64,000 nucleotides of DNA. It comes from Rhizobium sp. SL86 (GTDB taxonomy: Bacteria; Pseudomonadota; Alphaproteobacteria; Rhizobiales; Rhizobiaceae). Each line of letters opens with the position of its first letter. Position 1 is the first letter of the stretch. The notes under the pieces are model-generated. The model searched no databases. It was not told where the DNA came from and saw nothing but the letters and a program-made list of their open reading frames with translations. Below are positions 50,587 to 60,014 of the stretch, piece by piece. The DNA is taken from NCBI RefSeq assembly GCF_026672545.1, contig NZ_JAPPRJ010000002.1:695001-759000 (forward strand), given 5' to 3'. The position numbers were made by a program, and so were the translations under genes.

Positions 50587-52179
50587 ATGTCCGTCGCAAC
50601 TTTGCTCTTTCGCTCCGGCGAGGGTGACACCAGAAGGCAGAACTGGGCCTTCGGGCTTGCGTCATGCCTGCTGGCAGCGGTCGTCTTCTACATCGACACC
50701 TTTACCGAGATCGAAGGAGCGATTGCCGTTCTCTACGTCGTTGCGCTGTTGCTCGCCTCGCAATGTGCCTCTCCCGGCGGACTGGTCGCCACGGCGGCTG
50801 TGTTTGCGCTTGCCGCAGTGACATCCTTTCTTTCAACGCACGGAGACGCGGGCGACCTGCAGGCTTCCATCCGCCTGACGGTCGCGCTTGCAGCACTTGC
50901 CGTGACACTGATCCTTCTCATGAAGGCTGCCCGGGCACGGGAGGATCTGATGCGTGCCAACCGTGCCATGCGCAACAGCGAAAGGCGTTATCGCTCCATC
51001 TTCGAGCGGACGCGTGTCGCGCTGTGGGAGCGGGATTATTCACGTCTTCGCCAGCATCTGTCCGACCTTGTCCGTCAGGGCATTGTCGATATGCGCGCCC
51101 ATGCCCGCGCCAACCCGTCCTTCGTTGATCACTGCATCGACCTGATAGAGGTCGTTGCCGCCAACGATGCCGCCCGCGACCTGATCGGGCCGAATGCGGG
51201 TGCGCATGCGATGCTGGCAAACGCGTTGGCGCCGAGCCGCGAGACATTCGTCGCGGTGCTGCAGGCCATGGTGCGTGGCGAGCAGATCTTCGAGGACACC
51301 GTTCTGGTGCGGGCGGAAAACGGCGAGGACAAGCTCGTTCTGCTCAGCATCAGCTTTCCCGAGGATCAGGCCGCTTTTCACCGCGTCGTCGTCAGCATGG
51401 TCGACGTCACCCAGCGAGAGATGGCGATCAGAGCGCTAGCCGAGGCCCAGGCGGAACTGGTCACCGCTTCGAAGGCGACGATGGTCGGAACCATGTCGGC
51501 CTCACTGGCGCACGAGTTGAACCAGCCGCTCGGCGCGATCATCCTCAATGCCGAAACCCTCCTGCGCTGGCTCAATCGCGATCCGCCGGACCTTGCCGCC
51601 GCTCGAAGGTCTGCGGAGCGGATCATCCGCGACGGGCATCGGGCCGGCGATGTGATCGACAATACCCGTCAGCTTCTCGCCGCGTCACGGCGCCGGATGG
51701 AGGCCGTTGACCTGCATGCGCTTGCGGAAGAGACAGCAGCCATGCTGGAACATGACCTGCGGCGGGCCAATGTCCGCCTCGACCTTGCGAGGCCGGATGA
51801 AGCGGCGACCATCCAGGGCGTTCGGATCGAGTTGCAGCAGGTCCTGATCAACCTGCTGACCAACGCGATCCAGGCGATCGAAGGCGCCGGCCTTGCCGAG
51901 GGGACTATCTTCGTCTCTTTCAGACGCGAACATGACCGGATCTGCGTCGAGATCCGCGATACCGGCCCCGGCTTGGCAAGCGATGTCCGCGACAAGCTGT
52001 TCAGGCCGTTCTTTACCACCAAAACCTCGGGCCTGGGCATGGGGCTCTCCATCTGCCGGAGCACGCTGGAACAGAGGGGTGGCAGGCTGGAAGGAGAAAA
52101 CCACGCAGATGGAGGCGCGGTCTTCCGTATGGTCCTGCCGGTTGAGGCGGATGTCGTCCCGGAGGCCGCCAATGCCTGA
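50587..52179 (+). CDS. Membrane-bound PAS sensor histidine kinase
   Basis: A 530-aa kinase. Four N-terminal hydrophobic segments (about residues 20-115) form a compact membrane sensor without a large periplasmic domain. A PAS-like region follows (about 130-285; RYRSIFERTRVALWERD ... MVDVTQREM). Then comes HisKA with SLAHELNQPLGAI (His about 309) and HATPase with LINLLTNAIQAI, DTGPGLA and GLGMGLSI. ATG 50587 fits GGGAAG upstream; the GTG at 50515 extension lacks support. It overlaps the FixJ-type regulator by 8 nt and is its cognate kinase. Confidence 0.88.
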   Translation: MSVATLLFRSGEGDTRRQNWAFGLASCLLAAVVFYIDTFTEIEGAIAVLYVVALLLASQCASPGGLVATAAVFALAAVTSFLSTHGDAGDLQASIRLTVALAALAVTLILLMKAARAREDLMRANRAMRNSERRYRSIFERTRVALWERDYSRLRQHLSDLVRQGIVDMRAHARANPSFVDHCIDLIEVVAANDAARDLIGPNAGAHAMLANALAPSRETFVAVLQAMVRGEQIFEDTVLVRAENGEDKLVLLSISFPEDQAAFHRVVVSMVDVTQREMAIRALAEAQAELVTASKATMVGTMSASLAHELNQPLGAIILNAETLLRWLNRDPPDLAAARRSAERIIRDGHRAGDVIDNTRQLLAASRRRMEAVDLHALAEETAAMLEHDLRRANVRLDLARPDEAATIQGVRIELQQVLINLLTNAIQAIEGAGLAEGTIFVSFRREHDRICVEIRDTGPGLASDVRDKLFRPFFTTKTSGLGMGLSICRSTLEQRGGRLEGENHADGGAVFRMVLPVEADVVPEAANA

Positions 52180-52828
52180 GCGTCACGCGCCCTCACCAGA
52201 AGTCGAGGAGCCGATCGTCTTCATCATCGATGACGACCTCTCAATGCGGGAATCCCTGTCGGACCTGTTTCAATCCATGCGTTTCGACAGCCAGGCGTTC
52301 GAAAGCACCGCAGCCTTCCTGGCTGGCGCGGATCTGGAGAGGTCCGGCTGCATCCTGCTCGACATCCGCCTGCCGGGCATCAACGGTCTTGATTTCCAGG
52401 CACAGCTCGATCGGATGGGCAACAGGATGCCGGTCATCTTCATGACCGGTTACGGCGACATCCCCATGACGGTGCGGGCCATGAAGGCCGGAGCGATCGA
52501 CTTCCTGACGAAACCCTTCAAGGAACAGGACATGCTGGATGCCGTGGCGAGCGCCTTGAAACAGGATGCCGAGCGGCGCTCACGGACCGCCCAGAACACT
52601 GCGGTCATCGCCCTTGCCGAAACCCTGACGCCCAGGGAACGGGAGGTGATGGATGCCGTCGTCAAGGGGCTGATGAACAAACAGATCGCCTTTGATCTCG
52701 GCATCAGCGAGGTCACCGTCAAGCTGCATCGCGGCAATGTCATGCGTAAGATGGCAGCCCGCTCCGTGGCGGATCTCGTCCGCAAGGCGGAACTGCTCGG
52801 TCCCGGCAAGGATCCACCCGCATCCTAG
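52172..52828 (+). CDS. FixJ-type response regulator (REC + LuxR HTH)
   Basis: A 218-aa regulator. The receiver domain (about 14-130) has acidic pocket IIDDD, phosphorylation site LLDIRLPG (Asp 64), T in MTGYGDI and K in LTKPFKE. The C-terminal LuxR/GerE HTH has TPREREVMDAVVKGLMNKQI and SEVTVKLHRGNVMRKM. The ATG lies within the kinase 3' end, seven bases after GGAGG. It is the output partner of the kinase encoded upstream; targets are unknown. Confidence 0.92.
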   Translation: MPERHAPSPEVEEPIVFIIDDDLSMRESLSDLFQSMRFDSQAFESTAAFLAGADLERSGCILLDIRLPGINGLDFQAQLDRMGNRMPVIFMTGYGDIPMTVRAMKAGAIDFLTKPFKEQDMLDAVASALKQDAERRSRTAQNTAVIALAETLTPREREVMDAVVKGLMNKQIAFDLGISEVTVKLHRGNVMRKMAARSVADLVRKAELLGPGKDPPAS

Positions 52829-52909
52829 TCCCACCTGTCTCTTAGTATGGTATCATTCGAACGGTGACGGGCGCATAACGGACATCTGTCCCTCAGAAGG
52901 TCCCCGCAC

Positions 52910-53281
52910 GTGCCCGCCGTCCCCACCATCGCCATCGTCGACGACGATCCTGCCATCCGCGAAGCCCTGGAAGACCTTGTCCATTCCTATGGTTATGGCT
53001 CTGCGCTCTTCGCATCGGCCGAGGAATTGCTCGGCTTCGATCGGCGGGACACCATCGGCTGCATGATCGTCGATATCGCCATGCCGGGTCTCAGCGGCCT
53101 TGACCTGCAGGATGAACTGCACCGCTCCGGCTGGAAGACGCCGGTGATCTTTCTGACCTCGCATCGCGACGCCCACACCCGTGAGGCCGCCATCCGCGGC
53201 GGCGCATTCGCCTACCTGACGAAACCGGCGGCCTTCCAACAGGTGATCGATGCGATCGAACAAGCGCTTGCCGGACACTGA
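52910..53281 (+). CDS. Single-domain response regulator
   Basis: A 123-aa stand-alone receiver domain. The acidic cluster IVDDD (residues 9-13), phospho-acceptor MIVDIAMPG (Asp 55), LTSH and LTKPA (Lys) are intact. The start is GTG 52910 with AAGG about eight bases upstream. It has no output domain, so it may act as a phosphate sink, phospho-relay partner or connector to the same kinase. It follows the FixJ-type gene after 81 bp. Confidence 0.88.
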   Translation: MPAVPTIAIVDDDPAIREALEDLVHSYGYGSALFASAEELLGFDRRDTIGCMIVDIAMPGLSGLDLQDELHRSGWKTPVIFLTSHRDAHTREAAIRGGAFAYLTKPAAFQQVIDAIEQALAGH

Positions 53282-53491
53282 CAGCAGGCGCAAAGAGCCG
53301 CCAGTACTGCCGTGTTGATGCACGTCCTGTAACCTGCTGAAACAATCGTCTGCCAGATAGGTCCTTTTCCAAACAATCCACTGAGCGAAAGACCGCTTCG
53401 GCAAATGCGAAGATGCGCCATGCTTAGGATAGAGCACGACGGACAATCGGCCGCCTTGCGTCACGCCGGACAACAGACACTTGGGATTTCC

Positions 53492-54415
53492 ATGACTTTT
53501 CTCTTCAATTCGGATGCAAAACGCGGCGCGATCTTCCGGGAGGCCTTTGCGGCGGCCCTGCCCGACCTTCCGTTCGTCATGGATGCGGCCTCCGTTGATC
53601 CGGATGATGTGCGGTTCATCCTGACCTGGACGGTTCCGGCTGATATTGGGAGATACCGCAACCTGGAGATCCTGTTTTCGATCGGCGCCGGAGTGGACCA
53701 GTTTCATCTCCATGTCGTACCGGATGACGTCAAGGTCGTGCGGATGGTCGAAGACGGCATTGTCCGGATGATGCAGGAATATGTCACCCTCGCCGTCCTG
53801 ACGCTGCATCGCCAGATGCCGGCCTATCTCGCACAGCAGCGGTCGGAGACCTGGAAAGCCTTGCCTCAGCCGCAGGCGGCGGATCGACGGGTCGGCGTTC
53901 TTGGCCTTGGCCAACTGGGCCAGGCGGTTCTGGAGCGTCTGAAACCGTTCGGCTTTCCGCTCGCCGGCTGGAGCCGCTCGGCCCGCAGCATCGATGGCGT
54001 GACCTGCCACCACGGCGATGCGGGGCTTGTAGATCTGTTGTCCTCCAGCGATATCCTGGTCTGCCTCCTGCCGCTGACCGACGAGACGCGCGGTTTCCTG
54101 AACGCCCAGCTCTTCGAGAGCCTGCCAGACGGCGCAAGTCTCGTCCATGTCGGGCGGGGACCACAACTGAACGAAGCCGATCTTCTCGCCGCACTCGATC
54201 GGGGTCATCTGGCTGGCGCGGTCATCGATGTTACCGAACCGGAGCCGCTTCCAACCGGTCATCCCTTCTGGCAACATCCGAAGATCATCTTGACCCCGCA
54301 CATCGCCAGCGTCACCCAACCACACACCGCCGCAGCGGCCGTTATCGATAACATCCGTCGTTATCGCCAAGGCCTCGCCCCGATCGGCCTGGTGGACCGC
54401 CAACGTGGTTACTGA
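53492..54415 (+). CDS. D-2-hydroxyacid dehydrogenase (GhrA-like glyoxylate/hydroxypyruvate reductase)
   Basis: A 307-aa protein of the D-isomer specific 2-hydroxyacid dehydrogenase family, GhrA/YcdW branch. [13 protein letters not shown] is the NAD(P) motif, HVGRGPQL carries the catalytic Arg, [15 protein letters not shown] the Glu and [10 protein letters not shown] the His. ATG 53492 gives the GhrA length (about 312); 29 further upstream codons lack similarity. It reduces glyoxylate or hydroxypyruvate. A terminator follows. Confidence 0.9.
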   Translation: MTFLFNSDAKRGAIFREAFAAALPDLPFVMDAASVDPDDVRFILTWTVPADIGRYRNLEILFSIGAGVDQFHLHVVPDDVKVVRMVEDGIVRMMQEYVTLAVLTLHRQMPAYLAQQRSETWKALPQPQAADRRVGVLGLGQLGQAVLERLKPFGFPLAGWSRSARSIDGVTCHHGDAGLVDLLSSSDILVCLLPLTDETRGFLNAQLFESLPDGASLVHVGRGPQLNEADLLAALDRGHLAGAVIDVTEPEPLPTGHPFWQHPKIILTPHIASVTQPHTAAAAVIDNIRRYRQGLAPIGLVDRQRGY

Positions 54416-54475
54416 ATACCACTTGGCAACGAAACAAAGGCGCTAATATACCTTCTGTGTCACGTTCTTGCACAA

Positions 54476-54502
54476 ACCCGCATCCACTGTGGATGTCCGG
54501 GT
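54476..54502 (+). terminator. Terminator of the GhrA-like gene
   Basis: ACCCG-CATCCA-CTG-TGGATG-(T)C-CGGGT forms an 11-bp stem with one bulge and is followed by CTTTATT. It lies 60 bases after the stop and ahead of the chemotaxis operon. Confidence 0.7.
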
Positions 54503-54586
54503 CTTTATTGCTCTAAATGCGACGAAGCAGAGTTTTTATTAGCGGTTTTTTAAATCCGGCTCCGCATCCTTGGGTCAACTGATTCC

Positions 54587-54931
54587 ATGCCCGGGAGCAC
54601 CGTGCCGACGATGACGAGTCCATCCGAAAAACTGGTCCTGAGCGACCCCCTGACGGTTCGTTTTGTTGGCGGGCATCAGGAGGCATTGCTTGGTGCGCTT
54701 CTTGGTCATGAGAACGTTGAGATATCGGTTTCGTCCGATCTGGTGTGTGATCTGAGTTTTCTTCAACTTTTGGAATCAGCCCGTGTTTATGCGGGCACGG
54801 CCGGTCGTGTTGTTCGTCTGTCGCGTGCGGCGGACGGGAACCTTTTGGATCTTCTCGAGCGATCCGGGTTTCTGTCTGGCATGACGGCGGAGGATCGTCG
54901 CTTCTGGCTTCACGAAGGAGTAATGCCATGA
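54587..54931 (+). CDS. STAS-domain protein of the chemotaxis operon
   Basis: A 114-aa soluble protein with a STAS-like pattern: LTVRFVGGHQEALLGALL, a central strand and helix (VEISVSSDLVCDLSFLQLLESARVYA) and a C-terminal LLDLLERSGFL. Such small proteins accompany cheY/cheA in several rhizobial che operons. The acceptor position is SDLVCDLSF, so phosphorylation on Ser is conceivable but not shown. The start is uncertain (ATG 54587, GTG 54602 or ATG 54611). Its stop overlaps the cheY start (ATGA). Confidence 0.75.
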   Translation: MPGSTVPTMTSPSEKLVLSDPLTVRFVGGHQEALLGALLGHENVEISVSSDLVCDLSFLQLLESARVYAGTAGRVVRLSRAADGNLLDLLERSGFLSGMTAEDRRFWLHEGVMP

Positions 54932-55296
54932 ACGCCCGCATTTTGACCGTCGACGATTCCGCCAGCATCCGGCTGACCACGCGTGTCGCCTTGTCCAATG
55001 CCGGTTATGCCATCACCGAGGCGGTGGATGGCATGGACGGGCTCAGCAAGCTGAAGGGCGGCCAGTTCGATCTGGTGGTGACGGACCTGAACATGCCCAA
55101 CATGGACGGTCTGACGATGATCCGCGAGCTGCGCAAGATCCCGTCCTGCATGGGGGTTCCGGTGATCTTCCTGACGACGGAATCCGACAACGAGCTGAAA
55201 CAGCAGGCGAAGTCTGCCGGGGCGACCGGCTGGCTGACCAAGCCGTTTGACCCGGAAAGCCTGGTCAAGATCGTCAAGAAGGTGCTTGGCCGATGA
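54928..55296 (+). CDS. cheY: Chemotaxis response regulator CheY
   Basis: A 122-aa receiver protein. VDDSASIR (acidic pair), VVTDLNMPNMDG (phospho-Asp 53), FLTTESD (Thr) and LTKPFDPES (Lys) are the CheY pattern. ATGA overlaps with the STAS gene before and cheA after show a tightly coupled operon. It would be phosphorylated by CheA and bind the flagellar switch, or serve another output if this operon does not drive motility. Confidence 0.93.
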   Translation: MNARILTVDDSASIRLTTRVALSNAGYAITEAVDGMDGLSKLKGGQFDLVVTDLNMPNMDGLTMIRELRKIPSCMGVPVIFLTTESDNELKQQAKSAGATGWLTKPFDPESLVKIVKKVLGR

Positions 55297-57458
55297 GTTT
55301 CCCAGATCCGATTGCCGTCTTCCGCACCGAGGCCGCCGAACTGCTGGAGCAGGTGGAATCGGGTCTTCTGGATCTCAACCACGATCTCTCCGACAAGGAG
55401 CAGGTGGATGCGGTCTTTCGCGGGCTGCATACGCTGAAAGGGTCCGGGGCCATGTTCGGCTTCGAGGCGCTGGCCGCCTTTACCCATCATTGCGAAACGG
55501 CCTTCGATCAGGTGCGCAAGGGCATCGTGCCGGCAACCCATGATCTGGTGACCGCCGTCCTTGGCGCCACCGACCACATGCGGGCCTTGATCGAGGTGCC
55601 GGGCGGTGATCATGACGCCGTCAGCGAGACGCTTCTGTCGCGTCTGCGCGCCGCCGTCGCCGCCGCCGGTCATCCGGCAGGGGCGACACCTGCCGCCCAT
55701 GCTGGTCCTGTCGCATCATCGGCCGCATCGCCGGTCGCATCGCCGGCCGCACCGGTCGAGGCCGCTTCGGCGGCTGGGCAAAAATCCGCCACCACCACCT
55801 ACAGGATCCGCATCGGCCTGCCGCAGAACGCCATGGCGAACGGCACCAATCCGGTCGGGCTTCTGGACGAGCTTGCCGAGCTTGGCACGGCGACCATCCG
55901 CGCCGATCTCAGCCGCATTCCGGCGATCGATGATCTGATTGCCACCGATCTTTATGTCCGCTGGGACGTCGAGCTTGTCACCGACAAGCCGCGTTCGGCG
56001 ATCGACGACGTGTTCATCTTCGTCATGGACGAGATGGAGCTTGTGGTGACGGTCGTCGAGCCGGAGGCCGCCCCGGCTGCGGTTGCCGCTCCTGCAACTC
56101 CTGCGGCTCCGGCCGTTTCAGTCAGCCCGGCCACCGCCCCGGTCGCTGCGGCACCCGCAGCCTCTCTACCGTCTGCTGTCCCGCCGGCCCCGGCCGCCCC
56201 GGTTGCCGCGCCGGTTACCGCGCCGGCCACGCCCGCCGCTTCTGGCCGCGGTGCGCCGCAAGCCGACGCCAAACAGCAGAAAGCCGCGGAAAATGTCCGC
56301 GTGCCGGCCGAACGCCTCGACGAACTGATGGACCGTGTCGGCGAACTGGTGATTGCCCAGTCGCGCCTCAGCCAGCTGGCCGGCTCTAGCGGCGACCTGA
56401 TGCTGCGCGCCGTCTCGGAAGATGTGGAGCGCCTGTCGGGCGAGCTGCGCGACACGATGATGGTGCTGCGCATGGTGCCCGTTGCCCAGCTCTTCGGCCG
56501 TTTCCGCCGCCTCGTGCATGATCTTGCCATCGAGACCGGCAAGGCGATCGAACTCGTCACCGAAGGCGAGACCACCGAGGTCGACAAGAGCGTCATCGAA
56601 CGGCTGGCCGATCCGCTCGTGCATCTGGTGCGCAATTCCTGCGACCACGGCCTGGAAAGCGCCGACGAGCGCCGCGCCGCCGGCAAGTCGCCGACGGGCC
56701 GCATCTTCCTCTCCGCCCGCCAGCAGGCCGGCGAGGTGATCATCACCATCAAGGACGACGGCCGCGGCATCAACCGCGAGCGGGTGCGCGCCAAGGCGGA
56801 AAGTTCCGGCCTGATCGCGCCCAATGCCAGCCTCTCCGACCAGGAACTCCTGCAGCTGATCTTCCAGCCCGGTTTCTCCACCGCCCAGCAGGTGACGAAC
56901 CTGTCCGGCCGCGGCGTCGGCATGGATGTGGTCAAGCGCACCATCGATGCGCTGCGCGGCACGATCAACGTCGTCTCCAAACCCGGCGAAGGCTCCGAGA
57001 TCTCGCTGGCCATCCCGCTGACGCTCGCCATCATCGACGGCCTGCTCGTGCGGGTCGGGACGGGCCGTTACGTCATCCCGCTCTCGGCGGTGGAAGAATG
57101 CCTCGAGCTTTCCGTCGAGGAGGACATGCGCTCGCGCGGCCGCAGCTTCATCTCGCTGCGCGACAGCCTGGTGCCCTTCATCCGCCTGCGCGACCTCTTC
57201 GAGACCGGCACCAAACCCGATCCCTTCCAGAAGGTGGTGGTCATCTCCACCGGCGCCGAACGCGTCGGCCTCGTCGTCGACCAGATCATCGGCGACCACC
57301 AGACGGTGATCAAGGCGATGTCCAAGCTGCATCATGACGTGGTCACCTTCTCGGGCGCCACGATCCTCGGCGACGGTGGTGTCGCCCTAATCCTCGATGT
57401 CGCCCATCTGGTGGCGGCCGGTCAGCAACAGGAGGCGCATTTGCGCGCGGCAGGATGA
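55293..57458 (+). CDS. cheA: Chemotaxis histidine kinase CheA
   Basis: A 721-aa kinase. Hpt domain (about 1-105) with the phosphorylated His 46 in GLHTLKGSGAMFG. Two alanine/proline-rich linkers (about 125-168 and 255-325) surround a small domain (about 170-252; RIRIGLPQNAMANG, VELVTDKPRSAIDDVF) that replaces the typical P2. The dimerisation region (about 330-395), HATPase (HLVRNSCDHGLE near 447, DDGRGIN, GRGVGMDVV) and CheW-like regulatory domain (about 580-715) follow. It is a complete, probably active CheA, overlapped at both ends by neighbours. Confidence 0.94.
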   Translation: MSFPDPIAVFRTEAAELLEQVESGLLDLNHDLSDKEQVDAVFRGLHTLKGSGAMFGFEALAAFTHHCETAFDQVRKGIVPATHDLVTAVLGATDHMRALIEVPGGDHDAVSETLLSRLRAAVAAAGHPAGATPAAHAGPVASSAASPVASPAAPVEAASAAGQKSATTTYRIRIGLPQNAMANGTNPVGLLDELAELGTATIRADLSRIPAIDDLIATDLYVRWDVELVTDKPRSAIDDVFIFVMDEMELVVTVVEPEAAPAAVAAPATPAAPAVSVSPATAPVAAAPAASLPSAVPPAPAAPVAAPVTAPATPAASGRGAPQADAKQQKAAENVRVPAERLDELMDRVGELVIAQSRLSQLAGSSGDLMLRAVSEDVERLSGELRDTMMVLRMVPVAQLFGRFRRLVHDLAIETGKAIELVTEGETTEVDKSVIERLADPLVHLVRNSCDHGLESADERRAAGKSPTGRIFLSARQQAGEVIITIKDDGRGINRERVRAKAESSGLIAPNASLSDQELLQLIFQPGFSTAQQVTNLSGRGVGMDVVKRTIDALRGTINVVSKPGEGSEISLAIPLTLAIIDGLLVRVGTGRYVIPLSAVEECLELSVEEDMRSRGRSFISLRDSLVPFIRLRDLFETGTKPDPFQKVVVISTGAERVGLVVDQIIGDHQTVIKAMSKLHHDVVTFSGATILGDGGVALILDVAHLVAAGQQQEAHLRAAG

Positions 57459-57973
57459 GCGAAGCATTGCGCAAACTACCCGAACACCTCTGGGAAGGCC
57501 GCGAGGAACTGGAAGTCCTCACCTTCGAAATCGCCGGCGAAATGTTCGCGCTCGAAGCGGTCCACGTCCAGGAAATCCTCGACCTCCTGTCGGAAACGGC
57601 CGTGCCGGGCGCCAAACCCTTTGTCGCCAGCGTCATCAACTTCCGCGGCAAGGTCATCCCGCTCGCCGACATAAGGCTCGCCTTCGGCATGGAGGCGACC
57701 ACCACCACCATCGACAGCCGCATCATCGTCATCGAACTCGACATCGACGGTGAGGCAACACTGACCGGCATCCGCACCGACAAGGTGCACGAGGTCACGA
57801 CGCTTGAAAAATCCCATGGCGAACCGCCGCCCAGCGTCGGCATGCGATGGAGACCGGACTTCATCGACTGCCTCGTCCGAAGACACGGCGAGTTCATCAT
57901 CATTCCAAATCTCAAAACAATCTTCTCCGCTCAGAACGAGCGCGGAGCAGACACATCGGGTCCTCGAACCTGA
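57455..57973 (+). CDS. cheW: Chemotaxis coupling protein CheW
   Basis: A 172-aa CheW, with the scaffold motifs LTFEIAGEMFALEAVHVQEI, VINFRGKVIPLADIRLAFG and IRTDKVHEVTTL. The C-terminus extends beyond the usual 155-160 residues with a short basic/polar tail. Its ATG overlaps the cheA stop. It bridges CheA to receptors. A second CheW gene lies at the end of the operon. Confidence 0.93.
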   Translation: MSEALRKLPEHLWEGREELEVLTFEIAGEMFALEAVHVQEILDLLSETAVPGAKPFVASVINFRGKVIPLADIRLAFGMEATTTTIDSRIIVIELDIDGEATLTGIRTDKVHEVTTLEKSHGEPPPSVGMRWRPDFIDCLVRRHGEFIIIPNLKTIFSAQNERGADTSGPRT

Positions 57974-58115
57974 TCGCTACGTCGGCCGGGGTGTATCTCC
58001 GGACCGAACATAACCAGGGTCTCATGAGCGAGATCTCGCCGTGCCGAGGGGGCATGGCAACCGGACGGATGCAACGTCCATAAAACACTGAATCTGCTCA
58101 TTGAAGGGACTTGCA

Positions 58116-59930
58116 ATGCGGTTCACCATCAAACTGAAACTGGCGTTGGCCTTTGGCTTCCTTGTCATATTGATTGCCGCATTGGGGACGTTCAGCCTCC
58201 TGCAGATCGGCAATGTCAATGAAAAGGCGAACGAAGTCGCCACGAACTGGATGCCTTCCGTCGACACGTCGAACCAACTCAACACTGCGACCTCGGACTT
58301 TCGCATCGCCGAACTGCAGCACGTGATCGCGCAGGACGAGGCCGGCATGAAACAGTGGACAGGCGAGCAGGCGCGCTTGATCGACATGATCGCAAAGCTT
58401 CAGACCCAGTACGAAGGATATATCGCATCGACGGAAGAGCGCAATTTGTTCGAAACCTTCCAACGTCATTGGAAGGAGTACATGGCACTCCATGACAAAG
58501 CCTATCAGTTCGCTTCACGCAACGAGACTGACCAGGCAATGGCCATTTACAATGGCGATGGCTTGAAAGCCTTTAACGATGCGTCCAATGCACTGTTGAC
58601 CGTTGTGAGCTTTAACAGCAGAGGTGGCGCCGCCGCAGCCAGCCAAGGGGTTGCCATCTATGAGTCGGCCACGCTTCTGGTCATCGGTGGAATCGGGCTT
58701 TGCGCGCTGTTTGCGATTGCTGTCGCAATCTGGATGTCTCTTTCGATCAGCCGAGGTCTGAACCGCGGAATAAGCCTTGCCGAAGCGGTTGCCATCGGTG
58801 ACCTTTCTCATGAGGTCGAACACACTTCAAATGATGAGATCAAGGATCTCGTCGATGCAATGAAACGCATGACCGCCAACCTGCGCGCGACCGCCACCAT
58901 TGCTGATCAGATTGCCGGCGGCGACCTGATGGTTCAGCCGAAGGCACTTTCCGATAAGGACACGCTCGGTCGGGCGCTCGCCAGCATGGTCGATCGCCTG
59001 CGCGGCGTTGTTGAGGATGCACTTTCGGCCTCCGACAATGTCTCGTCCGGCAGCCAGGAACTCTCGGCAAGCTCGGAACAGCTCTCCCAGGGCGCGACCG
59101 AACAGGCATCCGCCGCCGAACAGGCATCGGCCGCCATGGAAGAGATGGCCGCCAACATCAAGCAGAATGCCGAAAACGCCGCCCAGACCGAAAAGATCGC
59201 CCGCCAGTCCTCGCGGGATGCCGAGACCTCGGGCCAGGCCGTCAACAAGGCCGTCGGTGCGATGCGGACGATTGCCGAAAAGATCTCTATCGTCCAGGAA
59301 ATTGCCCGTCAGACCGACCTTCTGGCCCTGAACGCTGCGGTCGAGGCTGCTCGTGCCGGCGAACACGGCAAGGGTTTTGCGGTCGTCGCGTCCGAAGTCC
59401 GCAAGCTTGCCGAACGCAGCCAGGCCGCTGCCGCCGAAATCTCGGCTTTGTCAGGTGACACCGTGCAGGTGGCGACCGAAGCCGGTGAGATGCTGAACCG
59501 CTTGGTTCCGGACATCCAGAAAACCGCGGAACTCGTCTCGGAGATCTCGGCTGCCTGCCGTGAACAGGATGTCGGAGCAAGTCAGATCAATGAAGCGATC
59601 CAGCAGCTTGACAAGGTGACGCAGCAGAATGCCGGCGCCTCGGAAGAGATGTCGGCCACCTCGGAAGAACTTGCCGCCCAGGCGGAAGAACTGCAGGCCT
59701 CCATCGCCTTCTTCCGTGTCGAGCGGGCCAAGAGTCCGGTTCGGAGCCATGCCGCCAAGACCACCGGTCAAACGGCCAAATCCCGGGCTCCTGCTGCAAA
59801 GGCATCCGCTGCCCGCGCGTCGCAGGCCCACAGTGTTGCCGCTCAGCAGGCCCGCGTCCAGGGTTTCGCCCTGGACCTGTCCATGGGCGGTCCGGATGAA
59901 GACGATGCCGCCTTCAGGCAGAGCGCATAA
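58116..59930 (+). CDS. Methyl-accepting chemotaxis protein (first of tandem pair)
   Basis: A 604-aa receptor. TM1 about residues 6-28, a periplasmic 4-helix-bundle sensor (about 30-185, [10 protein letters not shown] early), TM2 about 187-210. Two HAMP units follow ([20 protein letters not shown] and [16 protein letters not shown]). The signalling domain contains the hairpin tip [20 protein letters not shown] and [20 protein letters not shown]. It ends in a charged tail, [19 protein letters not shown], lacking the xWxxF CheR tether. ATG 58116 has AAGGGA upstream; a TTG 15 bases earlier is rejected. It shares a 707-bp almost identical segment with the next gene. Confidence 0.92.
   Translation: MRFTIKLKLALAFGFLVILIAALGTFSLLQIGNVNEKANEVATNWMPSVDTSNQLNTATSDFRIAELQHVIAQDEAGMKQWTGEQARLIDMIAKLQTQYEGYIASTEERNLFETFQRHWKEYMALHDKAYQFASRNETDQAMAIYNGDGLKAFNDASNALLTVVSFNSRGGAAAASQGVAIYESATLLVIGGIGLCALFAIAVAIWMSLSISRGLNRGISLAEAVAIGDLSHEVEHTSNDEIKDLVDAMKRMTANLRATATIADQIAGGDLMVQPKALSDKDTLGRALASMVDRLRGVVEDALSASDNVSSGSQELSASSEQLSQGATEQASAAEQASAAMEEMAANIKQNAENAAQTEKIARQSSRDAETSGQAVNKAVGAMRTIAEKISIVQEIARQTDLLALNAAVEAARAGEHGKGFAVVASEVRKLAERSQAAAAEISALSGDTVQVATEAGEMLNRLVPDIQKTAELVSEISAACREQDVGASQINEAIQQLDKVTQQNAGASEEMSATSEELAAQAEELQASIAFFRVERAKSPVRSHAAKTTGQTAKSRAPAAKASAARASQAHSVAAQQARVQGFALDLSMGGPDEDDAAFRQSA
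59022..59728 (+). repeat. Tandem mcp signalling-domain repeat, copy 1
   Basis: This 707-bp segment, from the end of HAMP to the end of the signalling domain, aligns without gaps to 61038-61744 (offset 2016). A 60-base sample (59341-59400 against 61357-61416) differs at one position. It indicates recent duplication or gene conversion. Confidence 0.85.
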
Positions 59931-59940
59931 GCGCTCTGCC
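59917..59940 (+). repeat. Perfect palindrome containing the mcp stop codon
   Basis: GGCAGAGCGC (59917-59926), ATAA loop, GCGCTCTGCC (59931-59940). The stop TAA (59928-59930) sits in the loop. It could end or protect the first receptor message. No T-run follows. Confidence 0.55.
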
Positions 59941-60014
59941 CATCAAACATAAACAATTCCGTTCTGGGGGGATCGGATTGAACTAGAAGCGCTCGCGCAA
60001 GAGGAACAATTGTG

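Noticed and set aside
50172..50627. 151-codon plus-strand open frame before the histidine kinase
   Set aside because: R/P/C-rich translation across several perfect hairpins; better explained by RNA or DNA structure than by coding.
56166..57335. 389-codon minus-strand open frame inside cheA
   Set aside because: Antisense shadow of the HATPase/CheW-like part of cheA.
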